Positions 52,785 through 61,100 of a stretch of 64,000 nucleotides of DNA are shown here, one piece after another. The DNA is from an uncultured Planococcus sp. (lineage in GTDB: Bacteria > Bacillota > Bacilli > Bacillales_A > Planococcaceae). The translations under genes were made by a program, and so were the position numbers. The notes under the pieces are model-generated. The model saw only the letters and a program-made list of their open reading frames with translations, did no database searches and was not told where the DNA came from. Location: positions 1-64,000 of the forward strand of contig CANNAE010000001.1 in NCBI GenBank assembly GCA_947502505.1, written 5' to 3'. Every line of letters starts with the position of its first letter. The stretch's first letter is position 1.

Positions 52785-52895
52785 TTCGCTCGACTCCTGT
52801 GGATCAGCGAGACGACCGAGACCCCGCAAGGAGCAGAGCGACTGAGGAGGCTTGGGCGCGAGCCCACGGAAAGCGAGCGATAAGCTTCGGAAAAT
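52785..52895 (-). repeat. GC-rich dispersed repeat core (third copy, degenerate)
   Basis: Segment including cgactcctgtggatcagcg, gaccgagaccccgcaagg, actgaggaggcttgggcg and cccacggaaagcgagcg, which is the diverged reverse of the 7527-7652 core. It is flanked by direct copies of the hairpin sequence cctaggacaggc (52665 and 52921). 52551-52980 has no gene. Confidence 0.6.
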
Positions 52896-52980
52896 ACGAC
52901 TTGTTAACTTCTTCGATAGCCTAGGACAGGCCGCCGGTTTTTAAAGTATATAATTGCGCGATAGGGCGCGCCTGGTCATT

Positions 52981-55047
52981 TTATTGTGCTGGGACTGTGT
53001 CTTCTGCTGGGCGCATCGGCACTTCAATGCCAAGTTCTGCCATGGCGGCTTGCGCTTGTTCTTCCGTCAAGGTGCCCGCTTCAAGTTGCGCGAGGATTTC
53101 TTCGGCTTGAAGGGCAGTCTCTTCATCTAACTGCTCCATCGGATTAACGCCTTGAGGCGGCCCGCCTTGGCGGTCGCCACCAGCACCAGCCCCGCCAGCG
53201 CCACCGCCAGCATGTTCAGGGGCAGCTTCTGTGATGCCTTCTTCGTTGAGCCAAGTAGCTGTTTCTTCCTGGACGAAGCTCAAGAGCTCGGTGCCGCCTT
53301 CATAGCTGCCGCCTGTAAACAAGCCTTCAGTTTCTTCGCCGGTAGAAGAGCCGCCGACTGATAGCGTATAGCTTGAGCCGACCTGCAAATCAGGGGAGCT
53401 GATGTAGATCGCCTGGTAATCTTTTTGCGGCGCGAAGCTCGCGACCGTATTGCCTGCACTGTCTTCAAGATGGGTCAGCGTGCCGGCTTCTTGAATATCC
53501 GGGAACGTCATCACGACAGCGGCTTGGCTGGAATCTTCGGATGTGCTCTGTACCATGCCCGAGCTGCCTGCGGCGATCAATAGCCCGCCGTCTTGCGTGA
53601 AGGTGTTGTCATAATCGATCGAACCTTCCATATCGGTGACCGGCCCGTTAACCAGGACCGTGCCGCCTGTCATGTTGATCGAACCATTGGCATCCAGCCC
53701 ATCACCGCCTGCATCGATGGACAATAAGCCGTCTGTGATCGTCAATAACGGTTCCTCGCTCGCGGCAGCTGTAGTTGCTTCTTCTTCAGCTGCCGGCATT
53801 TCCGCTGTGGCTGTGCCATTGCTGACGTTGATGCCGTCATCGCTTGCCCACAAGGTGTATTCGCCGCCGTTGATGGATAATTGGGCAGCTTCCAATGCTT
53901 CATAGCTCTTCGCGATATCGAAGGTTCCAGCATCCAAGACCATCATTTGGTCAGCGTGTATGCCGTCTTCACCTGTGGATAAATTCCACTCGCCGCCGCT
54001 GATCGCCACGTCGCCATTGCTGTGGACGGCGTCATCCGCTGAATCGACGGTGAAACTGCCGCCGGTGACAGAAAGGGCGCCTTCTGTTTTCAGACCCTTG
54101 CCACTCGTATCATCAGTATCTTCGGTAGTCGTAGCGGTTCCTTGGCTTGGGCCCGGGGAATTCGTTTTCACGGTTTCCGGGCTTCCGCCGCCGGACGTGA
54201 TGGCGTAATCGCCGCCGGTAATATAAGCATCAGCAGAAGATTGGATGCCGTCTCCGCCTGCCACGATTGAATACGTACCGCCTTCAAGGGCGATTGTTCC
54301 GGTGTTTTCTTCATCATTGGTCGTCTTAATGCCGTCATCGCCGGTTTCGATAGTGATCGAGCCGTCTTTCACAGCTACCAAATCGCGTCCCATCAATGCA
54401 TCATCCACAGCGAAAATCGTCAATTCGCCTCCTGTGATTTTCAAGGAGTCTTTGCTGGCGATGCCGTTATTGTAATTGCCTTCGACAACCAATTGCCCTG
54501 TACCGTTGATGGTCAAATCGCTTTTGCTGAAAATGGCGGCGTTCGGTTCATCTGAATCATCGGTGTCCGAATAATTGGCTGCATCGGCGACGCGGTTTTC
54601 GCTGCCTTCTTCAAGCGAAATGATCGCTCTCTCCGCTTTTTCGACGAAAATCGCTGAGCTTTCAGACGATTGGATGCTCACGCCGTCGAGCACGAGGCGT
54701 ACCGGGTTATCGTCTTCTGAATCGATCACCACTTGGCCGTCCAAACTGCCGCTCAGCACGTAGGTGCCGCCCGCCTTGATCGTTAAGGTGCCTTCTTCAA
54801 ACAGGACGGCTGCAGAGGAAGCGTAGTCTGCTTCAGTGCCGCTTAGCTCAATCGTCTCCGCGTTCTCAATCTCTTCGTATTCATCGCCTGCTGTATAGGT
54901 GAGCACGGAATCGATTTCTGACTGGACGATTTCCTGTGCCGGTGAACTCGCCTCTGCGGTTTCTTCTAGATCTGTATTGCTGCAGGCAAACAATAAGCTT
55001 GCAGATAAAGCGACCGAGGCCATTTTGAACATATTTTTATGGATCAT
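52981..55047 (-). CDS. Cthe_2159-like carbohydrate-binding beta-helix lipoprotein
   Basis: A 688-residue surface protein. Lipoprotein signal with lipobox LLFAC (Cys near residue 22); the body is made of many repeats of form (D)DGI.T..G.I.I.GG.Y.I, such as GDDGIKTTND, GGDGIQSSAD and ADDAVHSNGD. This is the parallel beta-helix pattern of the Cthe_2159-type carbohydrate-binding family, which in Clostridium thermocellum binds acidic polysaccharide and calcium. A Gly-rich then acidic C-terminal tail (GGAGGAGAGGDRQGG) follows. ATG 55047 has AAGGAG 9 nt upstream; the GTG at 55056 overlaps that SD. It diverges from a response regulator and shares its promoter architecture with the VTC operon. Confidence 0.82.
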   Translation of the reverse strand: MIHKNMFKMASVALSASLLFACSNTDLEETAEASSPAQEIVQSEIDSVLTYTAGDEYEEIENAETIELSGTEADYASSAAVLFEEGTLTIKAGGTYVLSGSLDGQVVIDSEDDNPVRLVLDGVSIQSSESSAIFVEKAERAIISLEEGSENRVADAANYSDTDDSDEPNAAIFSKSDLTINGTGQLVVEGNYNNGIASKDSLKITGGELTIFAVDDALMGRDLVAVKDGSITIETGDDGIKTTNDEENTGTIALEGGTYSIVAGGDGIQSSADAYITGGDYAITSGGGSPETVKTNSPGPSQGTATTTEDTDDTSGKGLKTEGALSVTGGSFTVDSADDAVHSNGDVAISGGEWNLSTGEDGIHADQMMVLDAGTFDIAKSYEALEAAQLSINGGEYTLWASDDGINVSNGTATAEMPAAEEEATTAAASEEPLLTITDGLLSIDAGGDGLDANGSINMTGGTVLVNGPVTDMEGSIDYDNTFTQDGGLLIAAGSSGMVQSTSEDSSQAAVVMTFPDIQEAGTLTHLEDSAGNTVASFAPQKDYQAIYISSPDLQVGSSYTLSVGGSSTGEETEGLFTGGSYEGGTELLSFVQEETATWLNEEGITEAAPEHAGGGAGGAGAGGDRQGGPPQGVNPMEQLDEETALQAEEILAQLEAGTLTEEQAQAAMAELGIEVPMRPAEDTVPAQ

Positions 55048-55097
55048 TTTTTTCACTCCTTCTGAATTAAGAGGAAAGCTTGTCTCTTGTTGCTTTC

Positions 55098-55129
55098 AGT
55101 ATGGGAGGGCTACCTTAATAAAACCTTAA
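55098..55129 (-). promoter_or_regulatory. Response-regulator-type operator and -10 before the beta-helix gene
   Basis: Read on the minus strand: TTAAGG (55129-55124), 5 nt, TTAAGG (55118-55113), 9 nt, CATACT (55103-55098). The identical layout is found at 57202-57233 before the VTC gene. No -35 hexamer is seen, as expected for promoters driven by an OmpR/PhoB-type activator. Confidence 0.7.
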
Positions 55130-55206
55130 AATCAAAAGACGGTTGCAATTTTCTTTTTTCGTTCTATAATCAAGTCTATTATTCAAGTGGGAAATGGGGC
55201 ATGGGA

Positions 55207-55893
55207 ATGAAGCTGTTAATTATAGAGGACGACAAGCAATTATCCGATACGATCAAGCAAACGACAGAAGAATTATTTGAGACCGAGCAAGCCTATAATG
55301 GAGAGGAAGGTTTGTATTTAGCCGAACAGAATATTTTCGACGGCATCATTCTGGATATCATGATGCCGGAAATGAACGGCTATGAAGTACTGAAGGAATT
55401 GCGTGCAAAAGGCAATGCCACACCGGTCATCATGCTGACAGCGAAAGACGGCATTGCCGACAAAATTGAAGGATTCAAATCCGGCGCGGATGACTATTTA
55501 GTGAAGCCGTTTCATAGGGAAGAGCTATTGTTAAGGCTCGAAGCGATCATCAGAAGAGCCGGCGGGGAACTGAAGGAACATGTCCTGAGCTTTAAGGAAT
55601 TAAAACTCAATATCAAAACCAAAACGGCCACCATCAGCGGGGAAGCGGTTAAGCTCAACGGCAAGCAATTCGATCTGCTGGAATATTTATTGACCAACCA
55701 AAACATCATCCTGACAAAAGAACAGATCTTCGACCGCATCTGGGGATTCGAATCCGATACCTCGACAACAGTGGTCGAAGTATACGCCAGCAACTTGCGC
55801 AAGAACTTAAAGCCTTTCCACTACGATGGCTATATCAAAACATTCCGTGGCCTCGGATATATGCTTGCGGACGCGGGAGCGGGCCATGAATAG
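55207..55893 (+). CDS. OmpR-family response regulator
   Basis: A 228-residue protein. The receiver domain has an acidic pair (EDD, residues 7-9), phosphoacceptor Asp50 (LDIMMPEMNG), Thr (MLTAKD) and Lys (VKPFH). The C-terminal winged helix ends with VVEVYASNLRKNLKPFHYDGYIKTFRGLGYML. I chose ATG 55207 (MKLLIIEDD); ATG 55201 two codons upstream is equally possible, and longer frames have no support. It is coupled to the histidine kinase gene (overlap of 8 nt). Its likely targets are the two TTAAGG direct-repeat promoters on either side. Confidence 0.9.
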   Translation: MKLLIIEDDKQLSDTIKQTTEELFETEQAYNGEEGLYLAEQNIFDGIILDIMMPEMNGYEVLKELRAKGNATPVIMLTAKDGIADKIEGFKSGADDYLVKPFHREELLLRLEAIIRRAGGELKEHVLSFKELKLNIKTKTATISGEAVKLNGKQFDLLEYLLTNQNIILTKEQIFDRIWGFESDTSTTVVEVYASNLRKNLKPFHYDGYIKTFRGLGYMLADAGAGHE

Positions 55894-57172
55894 AGACGCC
55901 ATCGTCAAAAAACAGCAAACCCGCTTCATGCTTTTGAACCTGCTGGCATTTACGGTCATTTTTACGCTATTTGGCATTATCATTTTTAACCAAGTGCAAA
56001 CGACCTTGTTTTCCCAGACAGATGAGGAATTGATGCAAGTTCGGCAATTCGTGGAAGAGGCGCCTCAAGAACGCATCCGGCCGGCGGAAACCGCCCCGCA
56101 AAACGCAAACTTTACAAGCCGCGGCGCGAGTCCAAACCCGCGTGTCACCATCCTTTTTTGGAACGAACAAGGCGAGATCGCCAACGAAGAACAAATCGGC
56201 ACGCTTCTATATGAAAACTTCTTTGAAGACCTGGCACTCGACCCCGATAGCGCGGGCACCATTACCAATACGGCTTTCGATGATACCTTCGATTACCGCT
56301 CTTTGCTGTTTGAAGACGATGACCCGACAGACGACATCGCCTATACGCAATTGCTCATCAACATCGACCCCGAGCAGACCATCATCGAAAACTTCGGCCG
56401 GCTATTGGCCATTTGCTCGCTCATCTTCATTGTGCTGTCGATTTCAGCAAGTTATGTATTATCGAAGAAAATGGTCAAGCCGATTGTCCAGTCGTGGAAC
56501 AAGCAGGCCGAGTTTGTGGAAAACGCCTCCCATGAACTGCGCACGCCTTTGACAGTCATCCAAAACAAATTGGAATTGCTGCTGACGGCCCCGCAAGCGA
56601 AAATCATGGACCGTTTCGAGAACATCGCGATGAGCCTATCCGAGACCCGGCGCTTGTCGAAACTCACGACAGACCTCTTGACGCTGGCTCGTGCGGATTC
56701 CTCGGAAATCCAGTTGCAAAAAGAAACTATTGACCTGGACCCGTTCATCCGCCATGCACTGGCGCCTTATGAGGAAATTGCGGAATCGCAAGATAAGGAA
56801 TTCTGGCTCGATCTCCAGGCCGATGTCAGTCTCGAAGCCGACCGCAGCCGGCTCCATCAATTATTGGTAATCTTGCTAGACAACGCCCTCAAATACACCG
56901 ATCCCGGAGAGCGCATCGGCATCCGAAGCTATATGGATGAGCGCAATACCGTCATCGAAGTGAGCGATGAAGGCGCAGGCATCAAGGAAGACAACCTGCC
57001 TTATATTTTCGAGCGGTTCTACCGGGAAGACAAAGCGCGCTCCCGTGAAACCGGGGGCATCGGGCTTGGCCTATCGATTGCCCAGTGGATCGTAGAAAGC
57101 CACGGCGGCACAATCACGGCATTCGCCAATACGCCCTCTGGCACCACATTCCAAGTGAAATTACCGAAATAA
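55886..57172 (+). CDS. Sensor histidine kinase
   Basis: A 428-residue membrane kinase. Two membrane segments (about residues 15-37 and 170-195) enclose an extracellular sensing domain of about 130 residues. The H-box has His216 (ENASHELRTPLTV), the N-box is HQLLVILLDNALKYTDPG, and the G-boxes are EVSDEGAGI and GIGLGLSIA. The sensor part is not a recognised domain. The start ATG 55886 overlaps the response regulator stop. A terminator follows, then the VTC promoter. The partner is the upstream regulator; the signal is unknown, possibly envelope state. Confidence 0.9.
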   Translation: MNRDAIVKKQQTRFMLLNLLAFTVIFTLFGIIIFNQVQTTLFSQTDEELMQVRQFVEEAPQERIRPAETAPQNANFTSRGASPNPRVTILFWNEQGEIANEEQIGTLLYENFFEDLALDPDSAGTITNTAFDDTFDYRSLLFEDDDPTDDIAYTQLLINIDPEQTIIENFGRLLAICSLIFIVLSISASYVLSKKMVKPIVQSWNKQAEFVENASHELRTPLTVIQNKLELLLTAPQAKIMDRFENIAMSLSETRRLSKLTTDLLTLARADSSEIQLQKETIDLDPFIRHALAPYEEIAESQDKEFWLDLQADVSLEADRSRLHQLLVILLDNALKYTDPGERIGIRSYMDERNTVIEVSDEGAGIKEDNLPYIFERFYREDKARSRETGGIGLGLSIAQWIVESHGGTITAFANTPSGTTFQVKLPK

Positions 57173-57200
57173 AGATCGCCAACTGGCGGTCTTTTTTTAT
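57173..57200 (+). terminator. Terminator after the two-component system
   Basis: Stem agatcgcc / ggcggtct, loop aact, followed by T7. Confidence 0.75.
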
Positions 57201-57201
57201 T

Positions 57202-57233
57202 TTAAGGTTTGTTTAAGGAAAGCGGCCCATACT
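57202..57233 (+). promoter_or_regulatory. Response-regulator-type operator and -10 before the VTC gene
   Basis: TTAAGG (57202-57207), N5, TTAAGG (57213-57218), 9 nt, CATACT (57228-57233). The 17-bp repeat block differs from the one at 55113-55129 at only two positions, and the spacing is identical. Confidence 0.7.
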
Positions 57234-57285
57234 CGGTATTAAGAACTTCACACACCACAAGCAACAGCATAAAGGAGAGAGAACG

Positions 57286-57984
57286 ATGAAAGCGATGAGT
57301 TTAAACGGGGTCCAGGGCCGCCGGGAAATCAAACACGAAATGACTCAATTGGAATGCTACCTATTATGCAATAAGCTAAAGCATTATATGGAAGTAGATG
57401 GCCATGCCAAAGAAAATGGCACATACCAGATTCGCAGCGTCTATTTCGACAACTTCGACAATAAAGTCATGAACCAGAAAAAAGAAGGCAATTTCGAACG
57501 CGACAAATTCCGCGTCCGTTATTATGACGGCGACACGAGTTTTATGAACCTGGAGAAAAAAAGCAAGCGCAATAATTTAACCTATAAACAGAAATGCCCG
57601 ATCGATGCAGAGGAATACGAGCGCATCCGCTCAGGAGACATCGACTGGATGGAAACGGACAGCCGGCCGTTGATGCAGGATCTGTATTGGCAGATGGTCA
57701 TGCTTCAGCTCAAGCCGCTGACGGTTGTCGATTACGAAAGGGAAGTGTTCATCTATAAATATGGAAACGTCCGCGTCACGTTCGACAGTAAGATCCGCAC
57801 GAGCTTGCGCAATAATGATGTATTGAACCCGAACATCACCATGGTCGATACGGAACCCGGCGTGGTGTTGCTGGAAGTTAAATACGATGAATTTTTGCCC
57901 GGGGTCATCCGCCAATTGCTGCAAGTCAGCGATCTGCGGGCGGGAGCGTACTCGAAATACCAAATCAGCCGGATGTATGGGTAA
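57286..57984 (+). CDS. VTC domain protein (polyphosphate polymerase family)
   Basis: A 232-residue protein of the VTC/CYTH-like tunnel fold. Conserved basic and acidic strands are visible: EIKHEMTQLECYLL, YQIRSVYFDNFDN, KFRVRYYDG, LEKKSKRNNLTYKQKC, VDYEREVF, RVTFDSKIRTS and LLEVKYDEFLP. The eukaryotic VTC4 homologue makes inorganic polyphosphate; the function of the short bacterial members is not established. It lacks a signal or membrane segment. ATG 57286 follows aaaggagag. It is followed after 37 bp by a DUF4956 membrane protein. This pair is found next to surface carbohydrate-binding or CotH-like proteins in many Firmicutes. Confidence 0.85.
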   Translation: MKAMSLNGVQGRREIKHEMTQLECYLLCNKLKHYMEVDGHAKENGTYQIRSVYFDNFDNKVMNQKKEGNFERDKFRVRYYDGDTSFMNLEKKSKRNNLTYKQKCPIDAEEYERIRSGDIDWMETDSRPLMQDLYWQMVMLQLKPLTVVDYEREVFIYKYGNVRVTFDSKIRTSLRNNDVLNPNITMVDTEPGVVLLEVKYDEFLPGVIRQLLQVSDLRAGAYSKYQISRMYG

Positions 57985-58021
57985 GCCCCAGCACGGCATT
58001 AACTTATTGGAGGAATAACAA

Positions 58022-58705
58022 ATGGAAAGCATAACGTTTAACGACATTTTTAATTCGAGTTTTTTGGAAAACACAAGCAGCTTCTCGCTCATCGATTCAC
58101 TTATCGGGCTAGTAGTCGCGTTTATCATCGGGCTATTCATCTACACCATCTATAAGAAAACCTTCTCTGGCGTCATTTATTCGCATAGCTTCAATATTTC
58201 CCTGATCATTATGTCCATGGCGACAGCTTTGATCATCATGGGGATTTCCACGAATGTCCTGTTATCGCTCGGGATGGTCGGTGCGCTATCGATCGTTCGT
58301 TTCCGGACACCGATTAAAGACCCGATGGATTTGGTGTACTTGTTCTGGACCATCATCTCCGGAATCCTATGCGGCGCCGGCTTTGTCTTATTGGCCATTC
58401 TGGGCTCGCTGTTGATCGGTCTTGTATTGATCGTCTTTGTGAATAAAATTAAAATCGAGAATCCGTATTTGCTCATAGTGAAATACGAAGATAACGCCAT
58501 TGAAAAGTCTCTTGAACAGATGGTATCGGCAAGTGTCCGCAAACACTTGATCAAATCCAAATCCGTTCAAGGCGGCAGAGATTACGAAGTAACTTATGAA
58601 GTGCGCGTGAAAGACACCGATATGGGCTTCATCACCCGCATTTCAGAGCTCGCTGGCGTCCAGTCCGCTATCATGCTCAGCTACGACGGCAACTTTACTG
58701 CATAA
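58022..58705 (+). CDS. DUF4956 domain membrane protein
   Basis: A 227-residue membrane protein with three to four hydrophobic segments in the N-terminal 150 residues. It carries the DUF4956 signature GMVGALSIVRFRTPIKDPMDLVYLFW. The C-terminal 80 residues are soluble and could interact with the VTC-domain partner. TTGGAGG precedes ATG 58022. It resembles the MgtC-like membrane part (VRFRTPI loop). It is the second gene of the VTC operon and ends at a bidirectional terminator. Function not established. Confidence 0.88.
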   Translation: MESITFNDIFNSSFLENTSSFSLIDSLIGLVVAFIIGLFIYTIYKKTFSGVIYSHSFNISLIIMSMATALIIMGISTNVLLSLGMVGALSIVRFRTPIKDPMDLVYLFWTIISGILCGAGFVLLAILGSLLIGLVLIVFVNKIKIENPYLLIVKYEDNAIEKSLEQMVSASVRKHLIKSKSVQGGRDYEVTYEVRVKDTDMGFITRISELAGVQSAIMLSYDGNFTA

Positions 58706-58747
58706 AAAAAGCGTTATCCGGCCATGGTGGCTGGATAACGCTTTTTC
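58706..58747. terminator. Bidirectional terminator at the end of the VTC operon
   Basis: Arms aaaaagcgttatccggcc / ggctggataacgcttttt, small loop. It also serves the minus-strand YdcZ-like gene. Confidence 0.85.
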
Positions 58748-58758
58748 ATTTTTATATG

Positions 58759-59241
58759 CTAGAGGCTGTGTTGGGTTTTGCGTTTTCGGACGAACGATTT
58801 GCCTTCAAGAGCCGGTCCAAGCTGGAACAGCACGATGCCTGCGCTGATCAAGACGATGCCCGCGAGCGATTGCCACGTGAACGGCACTTGCTCGAGGCCG
58901 AACCATCCGGCCGTATCCCACATCAATCCGAAGAAAATCTGTGAGACCATGACGATGGAGATCGCACGGCTCGGGCCCATTGACTGCACGCCTTGCGTGA
59001 CACAGACAACGACCCCGACACCGAGCACGCCGCTGAACCAAAACCAAGGCTCGGCTTGGAAGCGGAACAAGTCCATCCCGTTCACCGCAAGACCTGCCAT
59101 AAAGGATCCGAAAAAGCCGAGAAATAGCACAAGCGCGGTCGTTGTCCAGACGCTGACATGCTGTTTGACGTTGGCGTTGAAGATGTTTTGCAGGCAGACG
59201 AGTACGCCGCCTGACAGTGCCAATAAAATGCCGATAGCCAT
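58759..59241 (-). CDS. DMT family transporter, YdcZ-like (DUF606), second copy
   Basis: A 160-residue membrane protein with five hydrophobic segments. Typical YdcZ features are the AIGILLALSGGVLVCLQNIFNANVK N-terminus and FQAEPWFWFSGVLGVGVVVC. SD AGGAGG lies upstream of ATG 59241. It is last in a minus-strand operon with a Crp/Fnr regulator and another YdcZ-like gene; the two small proteins may form a heterodimeric transporter. Substrate unknown. Confidence 0.82.
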   Translation of the reverse strand: MAIGILLALSGGVLVCLQNIFNANVKQHVSVWTTTALVLFLGFFGSFMAGLAVNGMDLFRFQAEPWFWFSGVLGVGVVVCVTQGVQSMGPSRAISIVMVSQIFFGLMWDTAGWFGLEQVPFTWQSLAGIVLISAGIVLFQLGPALEGKSFVRKRKTQHSL

Positions 59242-59253
59242 TAAACTGTCCTC

Positions 59254-59916
59254 CTATTCGTATATATTATGCCCCGCTTGGCTAAGAAGTGCGTCGCGGT
59301 CGAGTAAATCGATTTTGCCATTGGTGCGCTGGATCCAGCCGGCCTGCTCGAATTTTTGGAGCACCCGGTTCAAATGCCGGTAACTCGTGCCGATCAAGTC
59401 CGCCATATCGACGAGCGACGGCGAATCGAGCCTGGGCTTGTCCGGTGTCATCGACAGTAAATAACTGGCCACCCGGACATCCACGGCATACAGCAAATTG
59501 AAATTCAATTCCTGCGCTTTCGTCACGAACTTGCGTGTGATGGTCTCGAGTAAAAATTGCTGGAACAAGGAATTTCCGCTCATCTCATGGTCCAGCGCAT
59601 GATGGGGGATGCGCAGCAAGACAAGGTCCGTCACGGCTTCTACCGTATTGATGAAAGGGCATTTCTGGACGTATTCGATATCGCCGACAATATCAAAAGG
59701 CGTTTTAAAAGCCAAAATCAGCCGTTTGCCTTCTGGCGACAGCATGGAAATCTTGAGTTTTCCTTCGACCAGAAAATACAGCATATCCGCTTGATCGCCT
59801 TGTGAAAACAGCCGGTCCCCTGCAGTATGCCGCTCGATTTGCATAAGGTCGATGACGGAATCTGGGAACAGATCCGCCAATTCATACTGATGGAGATAAT
59901 CATTAATTGCCTGCAT
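59254..59916 (-). CDS. Crp/Fnr family transcriptional regulator
   Basis: A 220-residue regulator with an N-terminal cNMP-binding-like domain (about 15-125) and a C-terminal winged helix (about 150-205) containing SLVDMADLIGTSYRHLNRVLQKFEQAGWI. Only one cysteine is seen (QKCPF), so no Fnr-type iron-sulfur cluster is expected. The domain resembles YeiL-type proteins. It is encoded between two YdcZ-like DMT genes with gaps of about 12 bp, so it probably controls their expression and perhaps its own. The ligand is unknown. Confidence 0.85.
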   Translation of the reverse strand: MQAINDYLHQYELADLFPDSVIDLMQIERHTAGDRLFSQGDQADMLYFLVEGKLKISMLSPEGKRLILAFKTPFDIVGDIEYVQKCPFINTVEAVTDLVLLRIPHHALDHEMSGNSLFQQFLLETITRKFVTKAQELNFNLLYAVDVRVASYLLSMTPDKPRLDSPSLVDMADLIGTSYRHLNRVLQKFEQAGWIQRTNGKIDLLDRDALLSQAGHNIYE

Positions 59917-59928
59917 GGATGTTCCCCC

Positions 59929-60354
59929 TTACCACTTCAAGATGACAATGCCGGCAATCATCAATGCCACACCGGCAATTTGCGTTTTTCCGACATTTTT
60001 CTTCGCCATGTGAAACCAGCCTTTGCCATCGATGACGATTGCCGCCACCAGCTGTGCGATCAGAAACACGCTGATGGTCAGCGTTACGCCCATGCGATGG
60101 ATAGCGGTAATATTGCTGAATAGGATAAACGCTGCGAGCAAGCCGCCAGCCGCATATAAAGGGGAAACTTGCTTTAATTGTTTAATGGATGTGTCTTTTA
60201 ATGCCAAGACGATTAAAATTGCCAGCACAAAGCCCGTCAGCTGGGTCATCGCCGCTGCCTGCCACGTACCGATCTGGTCGCTGATCGTCGCATTCGCAAC
60301 GCTTTGGAAGGTCAGGAAAAACCCGCCAGCGAGCGCAAAAAGTGTTCCTTTCAT
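59929..60354 (-). CDS. DMT family transporter, YdcZ-like (DUF606), first copy
   Basis: A 141-residue membrane protein with four to five hydrophobic segments and a typical MKGTLFALAGGFFLTFQSVANATI start. ATG 60354 is preferred; a GTG at 60363 is nearby. First gene of the YdcZ-crp-YdcZ minus-strand operon. It is the shorter of the two YdcZ-like proteins; paired small DMT proteins often work together. Substrate unknown. Confidence 0.8.
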   Translation of the reverse strand: MKGTLFALAGGFFLTFQSVANATISDQIGTWQAAAMTQLTGFVLAILIVLALKDTSIKQLKQVSPLYAAGGLLAAFILFSNITAIHRMGVTLTISVFLIAQLVAAIVIDGKGWFHMAKKNVGKTQIAGVALMIAGIVILKW

Positions 60355-60589
60355 CCGGTCCACCGCCTTTCGTTATTATAAGGATAATCGTCCATTCAAA
60401 CGGATGGAAGGACATATGTCCCTATGGATAAAAATAGATGAATTTCTCAGATCTCATTCGTTTTCAAAAAGTATTGAATAAAGGATTTGAATGGAAATTC
60501 CAATTTTTTGTAGAAATGCCAGTGACTTATTAGTATAGTGAAAGAAATAGTGAAACCGGAAATAAGGCAAAAAACGAAAGGGGAATTGC

Positions 60590-61075
60590 ATGAAATTCAA
60601 ACACATCGTTTACTTGATCGGCGCATTTCTCGTATTGATTTTCTCGACACTCGCCAGTTGGTACGAGGGTGGACAATTGCGCGATATTTCGTGGGAGTGG
60701 AAGTATTCGGCAGTCTTTTCGACGTGGTTGAACGGGCCAGTGACCGAGGCGAGCGAGATTTTGGTGATCGACCATTTCGTCTACGCGGCGAAGTTCGAAC
60801 CGCTGTTTCCGCTACTAATGGCGGCATCTTTTCTATTCATCGTCCTACAGCTATCGGGATGGCTATTGAGAGAGCGCAAAACGCTGCACATCATTTTTCT
60901 ATCGCTGATGTCGGTGGGCTTATTGTTAATGAGTGCGATGCTGCTCAATTCACCGACTATCGGGCTCACCTTGTTTTCCGCGTTCTTCGGTCTGTCCGGC
61001 ATCTTAACACTGCTCATCATTTTGTGCCGCAACAATGCAAAGTGGATGCGCCGCGCAGCCGAACGGACGAACTAA
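60590..61075 (+). CDS. DUF4306 (YjdJ-like) membrane protein
   Basis: A 161-residue membrane protein with four hydrophobic segments and an extracellular loop after the first (SWYEGGQLRDISWEWKYSAVFS), the pattern of the DUF4306/YjdJ family in Bacillales. AAAGGGG lies upstream of ATG 60590. A second small membrane gene follows after 25 bp. No function is known for this family. Confidence 0.7.
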   Translation: MKFKHIVYLIGAFLVLIFSTLASWYEGGQLRDISWEWKYSAVFSTWLNGPVTEASEILVIDHFVYAAKFEPLFPLLMAASFLFIVLQLSGWLLRERKTLHIIFLSLMSVGLLLMSAMLLNSPTIGLTLFSAFFGLSGILTLLIILCRNNAKWMRRAAERTN

Positions 61076-61100
61076 AACTGTTTAACTTGGAGGTGCACTC

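Noticed and set aside
52694..52924. Plus-strand frame of 76 codons between the RsbR-like and beta-helix genes
   Set aside because: It runs through the GC-rich dispersed repeat and has no SD or protein-like composition.
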